A stretch of DNA of 64,000 bases from JAMDEO01 sp963775295 (GTDB lineage: Bacteria; Actinomycetota; Thermoleophilia; RBG-16-64-13): positions 3,496,349 through 3,560,348 of the forward strand of contig CAVZIK010000006.1 in NCBI GenBank assembly GCA_963775295.1, given 5' to 3'. The notes under the pieces are model-generated. The model was not told the origin of the DNA, ran no database searches, and saw only the letters and a program-made list of their open reading frames with translations. Both the position numbers and the translations under genes were made by a program. Shown piece by piece: positions 10,098-18,676 of the stretch. Each line of letters opens with the position of its first letter. Position 1 is the stretch's first letter.

Positions 10098-10523
10098 CTA
10101 TTCGACTACCTTCAGCTCAGTGGAGTGAAACCAGGTGACTGCGTCACCGAGCTTGACCTCCGCACCGTCGGCCGTTGTATACAATACACTTCCGGTTCTA
10201 CCTAGATACTGCTGCTCCCACTCAGGTGGGTAGTGGACGCCCGCCAGAGTGCTCTTAACGACTGTCACCGATTTCCCCTCCTTCAGCACTTTCTTATCCT
10301 GGAGCGCTTCGTTCGTTGCCCGCTCCACAGCCAGGTTGAAAGGGCGGGCCGAGCCGAAGAAGTCGAGGGCAATTCTAAGAGAGGATGGTATTGGGCGAGG
10401 CAAGGCCTTGTTCTGGATGCGAAGGATACCGATAGCCGGAGAAAGGCCTTGCTCAATCCGCTCCTCATAGCAAGAGGTATCTTCGGACTCGCTTACGAGC
10501 CTGAAATGCGCGATCAACGTCAT
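10098..10523 (-). CDS. Hypothetical protein (141 aa)
   Basis: The ATG follows a purine-rich GGGAGACGCC, a good initiation site. The product has no signal peptide or membrane helix. The C-terminal 45 residues (YPPEWEQQYLGRTGSVLYTT and following, then WFHSTEL) look like a small SH3-like beta barrel, but I do not recognise the family. It stands apart between the kdp operon and the tRNA-Met fragment. Function unknown. Confidence 0.55.
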   Translation of the reverse strand: MTLIAHFRLVSESEDTSCYEERIEQGLSPAIGILRIQNKALPRPIPSSLRIALDFFGSARPFNLAVERATNEALQDKKVLKEGKSVTVVKSTLAGVHYPPEWEQQYLGRTGSVLYTTADGAEVKLGDAVTWFHSTELKVVE

Positions 10524-10868
10524 GGCGTCTCCCTACGCAGTACTGGATGCGCTCTATGACGGACCTTTCCCCAAAAGTCAAAGCATCAGTCACGTCGGGA
10601 TACAGGAGATCACACTTCCCCACTATCGCGTGTCCGTCCGCCGTGCCTAGATGCTGTTGGGTGCCAAAACTACGCCGTAGCCCGGTACTCGTGCAGCAGC
10701 CCCTGAAAGGTACCACCCAGCAATCTTCTGTCCTGACGATGGAAGAGGGAGCGCGATGGGAAGGGCGGAGAGCGCTTGGGTGCGGATTCTTGCGGGCAAG
10801 CCGTGGGCAAAGCGGATTTCGATGATTACTTCCCAAGAGTAAGGGCCTGATTTCCCAGGCCTCTAAAA
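10524..10868. other. Gap between hypothetical gene and tRNA-Met fragment
   Basis: An open minus-strand frame here reads GTADGHAIVGKCDLLYPDVT followed by GERSVIERIQYCVG, which looks protein-like, but it has no start signal of its own and runs into the tRNA remnant. It may be the truncated tail of a lost gene. Nothing else was recognised except the hairpin at 10843-10862. Confidence 0.3.
10843..10862 (-). terminator. Hairpin downstream of tRNA-Met fragment
   Basis: GGCCTG and CAGGCC form a six-pair stem around a six-base loop, extendable by one G-T pair. It lies just beyond the encoded CCA end of the tRNA remnant on the minus strand. Only a weak pyrimidine tract follows, so it is a modest terminator candidate. 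Confidence 0.4.
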
Positions 10869-10918
10869 TGGTAGCGGGGGCAGGAGTTGAACGTGCAGCC
10901 TTCGGGTCATGAACCCGA
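10869..10918 (-). tRNA. Partial tRNA-Met (CAT anticodon), 3' half only
   Basis: Read on the minus strand this shows, in order, an anticodon stem TCGGG/CCCGA with loop TTCATGA (anticodon CAT), a five-base variable region, a T stem-loop with TTCAACT and one mismatched pair, the 3' acceptor strand, a discriminator A and an encoded CCA. The D arm and 5' acceptor strand are absent: sequence beyond 10918 does not fit a tRNA. A 3' tRNA half is what site-specific integration leaves behind, so this may be an old attachment site. It cannot make a functional tRNA as it stands. Confidence 0.75.
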
Positions 10919-10978
10919 AAACAACCACCGATAACGTTACGGGTCGGCCAACGGCACGGGTTTGGTCGGACAAATCCA

Positions 10979-12499
10979 CTATGCCGACGGGTTTGCCACC
11001 GAGTGAGGATCGAATGCGTCCTCAATGGCGATCGCCCACCGATCGAAGTTGCTGTAGAGCGGTCCGTCCGCTCTCATGCCTGCCCGGTCCCGGCGGGGCA
11101 TCGCGGCGTGGCGACCAGCCGAGATGTCGTCGGCCGCTGACTTGGCCATCAGGTCGAGAGGGATGCTCGGCCAGTTCGGGGAGGCGAAGTCCCAGACAAA
11201 CAACAGCTCCGCGTGAGCCATGTGGCCGTACTCTATCGGGCTGATCTGGAAGTTCTGCGGCGCGTCGAGAATCCGCCCGCTCTCAATGAACTCCTCCAGC
11301 ATCGCCGGTATGGCCTTGCAGACCTCGAAGATATGACTCACCGAATCGGCGCTCAGTTTGTTCGGTGCCCAGCCGCCCCCTAGGCGGAGGGTCCGCTGGA
11401 GGAAGCTGACGATAATGAAGAAGTCCATGTTGTCTTCGTAGATCTGTCGGATAGCCTCGTCCACCGGCTCGCCACCCATCTCTGAGACGATCTCCTTGAG
11501 CACCCGTTCCTCGTACTCCATCTCTTCTTCGGACCAAGTGGCAAGGTAGACGTAGAGCGGGTAGCTCAGCTCCCGTTGGAACCACCCGCTGTTCCAAAGC
11601 TCCCAGAACTCATTGGCCGACTTGGTGTGAAGTAGAGCCGCGGTAGCATTAAAGAACTTGAGCACCGCGTACCCGATCTCGGCTCGGCCGATCTCGAGCA
11701 TCGCGTCGCGCACCTTGTCTAGGTCCGGAAACTTGAACACGAACACCCGGTGACGATCCTTGGGCAGACGGATCTTGAAGCTCGGCGTGTGCCCCTCGGC
11801 CGGCATCACCTCGGGCTGCTTGGTCGCGTCGAGCCCGATAGCGATCCTTGTGATGATCCCCAGCCTGCCGAAACTCCCGATATAACCCTTGGCCAAGCCG
11901 CGCAGACTCGGGCCCGGTCCCTCCGGACAGAACCAGCCGGCCCCCACGCCTAGGGAGCCAGTTTGGACCAATTCGCCGGTGGGAGTGACCCATTCGACGC
12001 CCAGAAGGTAGCGGTTGGTCCGAGAGGTCCCGTGCTGGCAATGATGGTCGCCCGAGGTGACGGTAAAGTTCGCCAGCACCGACCCGCCCGGCCCGACCGA
12101 CGCCACCGGATACTGGAGTCCGCGTTTCATGAGCTCCGGCTTCAGTTGGCAGTGTCGCACTCCCGGCTCTATCACCGCGTACCGGTCCGTCTCGTTGATC
12201 TCGACGATACTGTTCATGCGCTTGAGATGAAGAACGATCATGCCGAGCGAATGAGGATATGCCTGCATCGAGAGACCGGACACCGTGGCGACATACCTGA
12301 TGTCGTAGCGGTTACAGAGCCTGACGATCGCCTGAATCTCCTCCACACTTGCGGGCAGCAGAACCGCTTCCGGGCTGGGCGACAGGGGTGCATGCGGTCC
12401 GGAGCGGCGATAGGCGGAGAGGATGTAGGGCTGCTCGCTGATGTACTCAGGGCCAACTATGCACTCGAGCATGCGGTAGATGTGGCAGGGTAGGGTCAT
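10979..12499 (-). CDS. FAD-binding oxidase, GlcD-like (distal copy)
   Basis: The 506-residue flavoprotein is of the FAD_binding_4/FAD-oxidase C family (glycolate oxidase GlcD, D-lactate dehydrogenase, cresol methylhydroxylase relatives). The FAD-domain pattern is visible as LLPASVEEIQAIVRLCNRYD, then YAVIEPGVRHCQL and GSVLANFTVTSGDH. The C terminus AFDPHSVANPSA resembles the usual end of this family. ATG at 12499 overlaps the stop of the Fe-S gene (ATGA) and follows GGGAG by six bases; an in-frame TTG six bases earlier is less likely. With the neighbouring Fe-S protein and second flavoprotein it probably forms a membrane-associated 2-hydroxyacid dehydrogenase. The substrate is unknown. Confidence 0.85.
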   Translation of the reverse strand: MTLPCHIYRMLECIVGPEYISEQPYILSAYRRSGPHAPLSPSPEAVLLPASVEEIQAIVRLCNRYDIRYVATVSGLSMQAYPHSLGMIVLHLKRMNSIVEINETDRYAVIEPGVRHCQLKPELMKRGLQYPVASVGPGGSVLANFTVTSGDHHCQHGTSRTNRYLLGVEWVTPTGELVQTGSLGVGAGWFCPEGPGPSLRGLAKGYIGSFGRLGIITRIAIGLDATKQPEVMPAEGHTPSFKIRLPKDRHRVFVFKFPDLDKVRDAMLEIGRAEIGYAVLKFFNATAALLHTKSANEFWELWNSGWFQRELSYPLYVYLATWSEEEMEYEERVLKEIVSEMGGEPVDEAIRQIYEDNMDFFIIVSFLQRTLRLGGGWAPNKLSADSVSHIFEVCKAIPAMLEEFIESGRILDAPQNFQISPIEYGHMAHAELLFVWDFASPNWPSIPLDLMAKSAADDISAGRHAAMPRRDRAGMRADGPLYSNFDRWAIAIEDAFDPHSVANPSA

Positions 12500-13806
12500 A
12501 TCCAACTCCCTTCACCGTCGGCCAGTGCCCCTGCTACGAGATCGGCCAGGTCGTGATAGGGAAGCGAATCGTCGTGCCCGAGGCTCTCCCGGCAAAATGG
12601 GCAACAGGAGACGAGGCCGTCGGCTCCGGTGGAACGCGCCTCTCTCAGCCTTTCGTCGGCGATCCAGGCGGCGAGTTCCGGGCAGGCGGCGGCGACGCCT
12701 CCGCCTGCCCCGCAGCAATATCCACACTCCTGGTTCCGCACCATCTCAACCAACTCCAACCCGGGGAGGCTCCGCAGTACCCTCCGGGGGGCATCGTAGA
12801 CGCCATTCGCCCCTCGCCGCCACTCCTTGGGCGGTTCGTGGAGGCCGTACGGCTTGATCTCGCCCTGCCAAGGCACGTATTTCTCGCCGAGGCGGGCGAG
12901 AAGGCAAGGATCGTGGTAGGTGAGAGTCCTGTCCGGCCCCGTGTCCTTGAGGGGAAGCCGCTTCTGGTCGAGCAGGCGATCGATGACCTCGCTGATGTGG
13001 ACGATCTCGATGTCGTCCATCTGTTCCACTCGCGGATAGCCTCCACGAAATGTGCCATAACACTCGGCACATCCCGTGATCACCCTCTTGGCTCCGTGCC
13101 GTCTCAAGACCTCGAGGTTCCGGCGCACGCTCGCCGCGAACGCCTCGCTCTGTCCCGTCCGCCAGAGCGTTGCCCCGCAGCACACCTCGCCGGGACCCAG
13201 CAGCTCGAAATCCACACCCCCGGCCGCCAGGATCCGCATGATGTTCCGCGCGGTTTCCGGGTACCGATACGCGGTTGCGCAGCCCACGAAGTAGATGGTC
13301 TTCCCGTCATCCGCTTCTGTCACGTCCGTGGCGGCTGGCTCGCGTCCGGCGACTGGTGGGTCGCCTGCGGCAGGGCCTAACCAGGCAAAGCGCTCCTCGT
13401 GCGGGAGGCCGTAGATGTTCTTCGTCCGGGCCACATTGTCGGCCTCCGACCGGTGTTCCGGAAGCGGGCCATGCCCCCCAGCAACGCAGTGCGTTCGCAA
13501 GGCGAGGATGGTGTCAATTACCTCCATGTCCCGCACCGATTTGCAGTTGAGCTCGCAGGCGCCACAGGTGGTGCAGGAGTAGATAAGGTCCACCAGGCCC
13601 GGCTCGTAACTGAGCGTGCCTTCCAGGAGTTCCTGGGCAATGTTGAGCAATCCCTGACCTGAGTACGCGTCGTAGTGAAAACGCTGATGGATCGGGCAGA
13701 CTTCGGCAAAATCCCAGCCCCTCATCTTGGGTCCGAGGATCCACTTGCATTGCCCGCAGTGGTTGCAGGACTGCATCGTGTGCCGGAAATCGTTCAACTC
13801 GTCCAC
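12496..13806 (-). CDS. Fe-S oxidoreductase, GlcF/HdrD-like
   Basis: The 436-residue protein begins with two cysteine clusters typical of [4Fe-4S] ferredoxin-like sites (CNHCGQC with a later CP, and CTTCGACELNC). Two CCG domains follow, one ending EVCCGATL and one with YHDPCLLARLG and CGYCCGAGGG. This is the architecture of glycolate oxidase GlcF and heterodisulfide reductase HdrD, which pass electrons from a flavoprotein to quinone or another carrier. GTG start, with AGGAGG seven bases upstream. It lies between two GlcD-like flavoproteins. Confidence 0.9.
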   Translation of the reverse strand: MDELNDFRHTMQSCNHCGQCKWILGPKMRGWDFAEVCPIHQRFHYDAYSGQGLLNIAQELLEGTLSYEPGLVDLIYSCTTCGACELNCKSVRDMEVIDTILALRTHCVAGGHGPLPEHRSEADNVARTKNIYGLPHEERFAWLGPAAGDPPVAGREPAATDVTEADDGKTIYFVGCATAYRYPETARNIMRILAAGGVDFELLGPGEVCCGATLWRTGQSEAFAASVRRNLEVLRRHGAKRVITGCAECYGTFRGGYPRVEQMDDIEIVHISEVIDRLLDQKRLPLKDTGPDRTLTYHDPCLLARLGEKYVPWQGEIKPYGLHEPPKEWRRGANGVYDAPRRVLRSLPGLELVEMVRNQECGYCCGAGGGVAAACPELAAWIADERLREARSTGADGLVSCCPFCRESLGHDDSLPYHDLADLVAGALADGEGSWI

Positions 13807-13816
13807 GCTCGTCCTC

Positions 13817-15313
13817 CTAGAAGCACAGCTTTCCGGGATTCAGGATGTACCTCGGGTCGAAGATGCCCTTCAACTTGCGTAGTGCTGCCACCCCTTCGCC
13901 ATACTCTCGGTAGATCATCGCCGCCCAGGGACCGTAGGGCCGGCTGAAGAAGGCACCGCCCTCCATCAGCTCTCGCGACGCCTCGAAGAATGATTCGCGA
14001 ATGACTTCTGTTTCCCGGGAGTCCGTGTCGTCGAAGAAGAGGTCGAATTCGCTGTGGCAGCCCCTACCCTGGACGCACGGCTGAATGTAGGCCCCCATGC
14101 TCTCGGCCGCAATGCCAAACTTCGCTCGCGCCCGCTCCATGATGTCAGCAAGGCAGGCCACCTTGCTGAATGGCGACAGATAGAAGATCTCTCGCACCGA
14201 TCCCCTCGGGCGCAGCTTCCAGTAGGGCTCCCGATAATCGGGTTGGCCGAGCATAGCTAGGATCGTCTCCTCCATTCCCGCCGCTCCGCGCAGGCTGGTG
14301 GTCGGACTCAGGCCCAGGGCCGCGCACTCAGCCAGAAGATACTTCTCTTGGATGACCATGCGCTCTTCGGGATGCCGCCGGTAGCCAGCGAGCACCACGA
14401 GGGCCGTCCAGGGAGGCAGGGAGGTGCGCAGTTCCGCAAAGTCGTCCGGCCACCTCTCGGCCAGCCGAGCGGCCAGCGCAACATTGTTCAGCACCAAGCA
14501 CTCGTCGCCGACCCTCTTTCGCAACAACTGGTTCGTCAGCTCGCCGAGGATGGCGAGATCTTCCGCGTGCACAAAGTAGAGACGCTGCACCTCGGGCAGG
14601 ATCTCCGCCTTGGTGATCGCCCAGGTGACGAGACCCATTGTCCCCTGCGCACCGGTAAGGAAGCGGAGGTAGTCTATTGCGCCCGGTCCCCAGGGGTTCA
14701 CCTTGTCAGCCGTCAGCCTCTCAAGTGGCCCAGGTCCGGAGGCTGAGCCGGTACGGAATTCCTCGCCGTTTCCGTAGATCACCTCCACGGTCAGCAGCGG
14801 GTCGCTGTAGTCGTACTGGTACTTGGGGATGACCACCGGTTCCCGCTCCAGCCGGCTGGCGACGACGGACTTGGCGGCACGGGGCAGAAGCGGCGCGTCC
14901 AACCGAAGACCCTGGCTTCGCAGAGCAGGCACCAGTTCGCCGTACGTGACCCCCGGCTCGATCATCACGTATCGACCCGGCACGTCTACCTTGAGCACCC
15001 GGTTCATCCGGCGAAAATCCACCATCACCCCACCTTGGACCGGCCGACTGCCGCCGCGGAAGTGTGGAGGACCGGAGCTCACCGGCACGAGCGGGATATT
15101 CTCAACATTCGCCTGCCGCACGATAGCCTGGACCTCGGCCTTGTCGACGGGCTGAAGGACCAACAAAGGCTGGGCACCTCGGCCAAACGCATAGGCGCGC
15201 GCGTACTCCCCCATGCCCTCCGGATCGCTTATCACCCGGTCGGGCGGAACAGCGCCAGTCATGAGATCGCCTGCTGCGACGTTCGGTGTGTTTAACGACA
15301 TGGAGGCATCCAT
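13817..15313 (-). CDS. FAD-linked oxidase, GlcD-like (proximal copy)
   Basis: The 498-residue flavoprotein belongs to the same family as the gene at 10979-12499, but the two are clearly diverged. FAD-domain signatures include VLQPVDKAEVQAIVRQANVE, SSGPPHFRGGSRP, YVMIEPGVTYGELVPALRS and a later GAQGTMGLVTWA. The C terminus IFDPRYILNPGKL is typical of GlcD. It begins 16 bases after the LivF stop and is followed ten bases later by the Fe-S gene, so transport and oxidation genes form one run. ATG at 15313 was taken; ATG at 15301 is possible. Confidence 0.88.
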   Translation of the reverse strand: MDASMSLNTPNVAAGDLMTGAVPPDRVISDPEGMGEYARAYAFGRGAQPLLVLQPVDKAEVQAIVRQANVENIPLVPVSSGPPHFRGGSRPVQGGVMVDFRRMNRVLKVDVPGRYVMIEPGVTYGELVPALRSQGLRLDAPLLPRAAKSVVASRLEREPVVIPKYQYDYSDPLLTVEVIYGNGEEFRTGSASGPGPLERLTADKVNPWGPGAIDYLRFLTGAQGTMGLVTWAITKAEILPEVQRLYFVHAEDLAILGELTNQLLRKRVGDECLVLNNVALAARLAERWPDDFAELRTSLPPWTALVVLAGYRRHPEERMVIQEKYLLAECAALGLSPTTSLRGAAGMEETILAMLGQPDYREPYWKLRPRGSVREIFYLSPFSKVACLADIMERARAKFGIAAESMGAYIQPCVQGRGCHSEFDLFFDDTDSRETEVIRESFFEASRELMEGGAFFSRPYGPWAAMIYREYGEGVAALRKLKGIFDPRYILNPGKLCF

Positions 15314-15329
15314 TCCGAGCTAATACGGG

Positions 15330-16037
15330 TCACCCGCCGACGAAGGCGCGCTGCACCGACTGGTTGGTCAGCAACTCGCTGATGTTCCCCTCGAGGACGA
15401 CCTTACCGACCTCAAGAACGTATCCCCGGTTGGTCACTTCGGTCACGAGGCCGGCGTTTTGCTCCACTAAGAGCACGCTCACACCCCGCCGGTTGATGTC
15501 CCGAATCACCTGGCTCACCTCGTCTATGATGATCGGAGAAAGGCCCAGCGAGGGCTCGTCCAGCAACAACAGCCGCGGCTTGGCCATGAGCCCTCGGGCG
15601 ATTACCAGCATCTCCAGTTCGCCGCCGCTGAGCGTCCCGGCCTTCTGCTTGCGCCGCGCTTTGAGTCGGGGAAAGTGCTCAAAGACGGACTCCAGATCGG
15701 CCTGCACCTCAGCCTTATTCCTCCGCAGATATGCTCCCATGCGCAGGTTAGCCATGACCGACATGTGGGGGAAGTGCCTATGGTCTTCGGGCACTTGGAC
15801 GATGCCCAACTTGACGATCTCGTGGGGCTTCAGACCGTCGATCCGCCGCCCGTCGAAATAGATTTCACCGGAGGTGGGCGTGATCAACCCCGAGATGGCC
15901 CTCAACAGCGTGCTCTTGCCGGCGCCGTTGGAACCGATTATTCCGACCACTGAGCCTTCCTCGACCTCGAGGGAGACGCCATGGGCAGCTTCAGCGCCGT
16001 CGTAGTGAATAGTTACTTCACTGAGTTCTAGCAGCAC
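15330..16037 (-). CDS. livF: Branched-chain amino acid-type ABC transporter ATPase LivF
   Basis: The 235-residue ABC ATPase has Walker A GSNGAGKST, signature LSGGELEML and Walker B LLLLDEPSLGLSP, plus the C-terminal LLVEQNAGLVTEV stretch typical of LivF. GTG at 16037 lies inside the end of livG and fits the usual LivF length; the longer open frame upstream is only livG read in another frame. It powers, with LivG, uptake through LivHM. Confidence 0.93.
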   Translation of the reverse strand: MLLELSEVTIHYDGAEAAHGVSLEVEEGSVVGIIGSNGAGKSTLLRAISGLITPTSGEIYFDGRRIDGLKPHEIVKLGIVQVPEDHRHFPHMSVMANLRMGAYLRRNKAEVQADLESVFEHFPRLKARRKQKAGTLSGGELEMLVIARGLMAKPRLLLLDEPSLGLSPIIIDEVSQVIRDINRRGVSVLLVEQNAGLVTEVTNRGYVLEVGKVVLEGNISELLTNQSVQRAFVGG

Positions 16038-16791
16038 GGGCCTTCGCTCCCAGGTAGGCCTCGATGACTCTATCGTCGGCCTTGATCTCAGCCGGCGTCC
16101 CTTCTGCGATCTTCGCACCCATCTCTAGAACTGTGATCTTCTGCGATAGCGCCATCGCCGCACGCATGTTGTGCTCGATCAGAAGGATCGTGGTCCCGGA
16201 CTGCCAGATCTTCGTGATGAGCGCGATTGCCTCATCCACCTCGGCCGCGTTCATGCCAGAGAGAGGCTCATCGAGCAGAAGCAGTTTGGGCTTCGCGGCT
16301 AGGGCGATGGCGATGCCGAGCGTCCGCTTGTGCCCGTGAGGTAGAGCGGCGGCTGGCACGTCCTTCAACTCCGCCATTCCCACGAACGACAGGACTTCTT
16401 CCGCTAGATCGAGCGTTCGGGCCCGCTTGCGACGTCCGCTGGGGGTATGGAGGAGGCACTCCCAGGTGCTGACGTCACACGTCAGATGGGCGCCGGCGGC
16501 GACGTTCTCAAGAACAGTGAGCGCCCGGAAGACGTTACTCATTTGGAAGGTCCTAACCAGACCCGCCTTGGCGATGACGTGCGTGCTCTTGCCGGTCAAA
16601 TCCCGGCCCGCGAAGACTACCTTACCCCTGGTCGGATGCAGAAAACCGGTCACCAGGTTGAAGACGGTCGTCTTTCCGGCCCCGTTGGGACCGATCAGGC
16701 CTAGTAGTTCCCCCTCACCGACGTCGAGATCGAGGCTGTTTACGGCCGTCACGCCGCCGAACTGCTTATGGAGTCCTCTGAGCTCAAGCAC
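16018..16791 (-). CDS. livG: Branched-chain amino acid-type ABC transporter ATPase LivG
   Basis: The 257-residue ABC ATPase has Walker A GPNGAGKTT and Walker B KLLLLDEPLSGMNAAE, with the LivG-type LIEHNM segment near the C terminus. The signature region reads LPHGHKRTLGIA, where many LivG proteins have LPYGQQR, a normal variant. GTG start with GGGAGG upstream, overlapping the livM stop by eight bases. It is the second ATPase of the pair. Confidence 0.94.
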   Translation of the reverse strand: MLELRGLHKQFGGVTAVNSLDLDVGEGELLGLIGPNGAGKTTVFNLVTGFLHPTRGKVVFAGRDLTGKSTHVIAKAGLVRTFQMSNVFRALTVLENVAAGAHLTCDVSTWECLLHTPSGRRKRARTLDLAEEVLSFVGMAELKDVPAAALPHGHKRTLGIAIALAAKPKLLLLDEPLSGMNAAEVDEAIALITKIWQSGTTILLIEHNMRAAMALSQKITVLEMGAKIAEGTPAEIKADDRVIEAYLGAKARAARTQ

Positions 16792-17743
16792 GGTGTACCT
16801 CCCGTCGCACCAACCGGCCCACCAGCTTGGGCAGGCTCACCAAGCCTTGCGGCATGAAGATGATGACCACTAGTAGCACCGCCGCGACGATGAACGGCTG
16901 GTACGCCTGGAGGCTTCGCCCCAACTCTGGAACGACGGTCAGCACGAAGGCCCCGAGGATTGGCCCTGCGAACCGCAGCCTGCCCCCGACCACCATGTAG
17001 ATGAGAACGTTGATGCTGAGCATGAACGTGAAGCTTGAAGGGGATAGGGCGGTGTAATAGTGAGCATAGAAGGAGCCAACCACGCCGGCGAAGAAGCCGC
17101 CTGTCGCGAAGGTCAACACCTTGTAGAAGCGAGTGTTCACCCCCACGCTCCTCGCCAGCGCCTCGCTCTCCCGCACGGACGCCAGGGTGAGGCCCAGGCG
17201 CGAATTCTCGAGTGAGTACATGATAAGAAGCGACACGACCGTGATGGCCAACATCAGATAGTAGTAGTCGACCCGCGAGTCGAAATCGAGAAAACCGACA
17301 GCGCTTGGACGGGGGATGTTGGTGAGCCCACTCGTTCCGCCCGTCAGCCCTCTCCACTGCTCGGCCACGAGCTGCACCACCATGGTCAGAAACATGGTGA
17401 CCATGGCGAAATAGAAGCCCTTGAGTCGGGTGAATAGGTATCCGATGAGAAAGGAAACCGCCAGCACGAAAATACCCGCCAGGGGCAGTGCGAGCCAAAA
17501 CGAGAAGCCGAGATTCATCACGGTAAGAGTCGAGAAGTAGGCCCCCAGGCTGACCAAGCCCCCGTGCGCGAGGGAAAGCTGGCCACCGAGAAAGACGAAT
17601 CGGAGGCTGCTGGCGAGGATGATCGCCAATCCGGAGACGATCAGCACATGGATCACGTAGTTCTGCTTGATGAACAGAGGCGCCAGGCACAGCACCGCGA
17701 TTAGCGCCAGGCTGCCGAGCGCCTTGGAGAGGCGCTTACTCAT
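16784..17743 (-). CDS. livM: ABC transporter permease LivM
   Basis: The 319-residue polytopic permease is of the BPD_transp_2 family. It shows LSLAHGGLVSLGAYFS and GGRLRFAGPILGAFVLTVVP, the paired signatures of LivM. The start ATG overlaps the LivH stop, and the end overlaps livG. With LivH it forms the membrane channel of a hydrophobic amino acid or carboxylate importer. Confidence 0.93.
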   Translation of the reverse strand: MSKRLSKALGSLALIAVLCLAPLFIKQNYVIHVLIVSGLAIILASSLRFVFLGGQLSLAHGGLVSLGAYFSTLTVMNLGFSFWLALPLAGIFVLAVSFLIGYLFTRLKGFYFAMVTMFLTMVVQLVAEQWRGLTGGTSGLTNIPRPSAVGFLDFDSRVDYYYLMLAITVVSLLIMYSLENSRLGLTLASVRESEALARSVGVNTRFYKVLTFATGGFFAGVVGSFYAHYYTALSPSSFTFMLSINVLIYMVVGGRLRFAGPILGAFVLTVVPELGRSLQAYQPFIVAAVLLVVIIFMPQGLVSLPKLVGRLVRREVHRA

Positions 17744-18584
17744 GGCCCAGAAGTCCTTTAGGACGGAAGAGTAGGATCAGCATCACCAGCACCAGGCCGA
17801 TGATGGCCGCGACGGTGGGCGAGACGCGAGGGGTGATAAGCCCGTCGATGAGACCAAGCACGAGCCCTCCAACGATTGCGCCGGGCAGACTACCCAAGCC
17901 TCCGAGGATGATCACGGTGATGCCTTGAGTCAGAGCGATACCGCCCATGAAGGGATCTAGGCTGAAGATTGCGCCGATCAGGCCCCCGGCCGCGGCCGCA
18001 AGACCACAGCCGATGAACATGGCTATCGCCGAGACCCGGTCGACGTTGACGCCCATCAACCGCGCGCCGGAGAGATCCTCTGAGATGGCCACCATGGCCT
18101 GGCCGAGCCTGGTTCCTTTGATGAAAAAGATCAGCGCGAGCACCAACACTATGCTCACAATGATCACGAGGAGAGACTCCCAGGAGAGCCGGGCGCCGAA
18201 TATCTGTATTACCCCGGTGACCGGACTGGCGATGTCCTTGTAGCTCGGACCTGCGATGCCCTTCACCGCGGTCTGCAAGATGAGGATGAACGCCGTCGTG
18301 CAGATGAGCGCCCCTTCGACGTCTCCGCGAAAACGGCGTAAGAACAGCCGCTCCAGCACCACGCCAATAAGACCCACGACGATGATCGCAATGATGAGCG
18401 AGGCGAAGTAGTTGAGCTTGAAGCTCGTCGCACAGAAGTAGACGAAGTACGCCCCGAGCATATACATCTCGCCGTGAGCCATCTGGACGATGCCCACTAT
18501 GCTCAAGATCAGGGTGAGCCCAACGGCGATCAGTATGTAGATCCCCGCAGACGCCAGTCCGTTGATTAAGTCTTGTAGAAGCAT
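17736..18584 (-). CDS. livH: ABC transporter permease LivH
   Basis: The 282-residue permease begins MLLQDLINGLASAGIYILIA and carries VQMAHGEMYMLGAY and GGLGSLPGAIVGGLVLG, the LivH signatures. The open frame extends upstream to 18644, but the internal ATG at 18584 matches the family start and follows a purine-rich AGAGAAAAGG. It is the second membrane subunit of the liv importer and overlaps livM. Confidence 0.92.
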   Translation of the reverse strand: MLLQDLINGLASAGIYILIAVGLTLILSIVGIVQMAHGEMYMLGAYFVYFCATSFKLNYFASLIIAIIVVGLIGVVLERLFLRRFRGDVEGALICTTAFILILQTAVKGIAGPSYKDIASPVTGVIQIFGARLSWESLLVIIVSIVLVLALIFFIKGTRLGQAMVAISEDLSGARLMGVNVDRVSAIAMFIGCGLAAAAGGLIGAIFSLDPFMGGIALTQGITVIILGGLGSLPGAIVGGLVLGLIDGLITPRVSPTVAAIIGLVLVMLILLFRPKGLLGHE

Positions 18585-18676
18585 CCTTTTCTCTGTGCGC
18601 TCGGTATGTCCGGGGAGCCGGTAGAGAAGCGCCGAGCCCTCCACCAGCTCCCAACCGTTTCAGGGTCAGATCAGAC

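Noticed and set aside
10465..11025. A 186-codon minus-strand frame over the gap before the tRNA-Met fragment.
   Set aside because: Only its last third looks protein-like, it crosses the tRNA remnant and the flavoprotein gene end, and it has no start signal. Kept only as a note on a possible gene tail.
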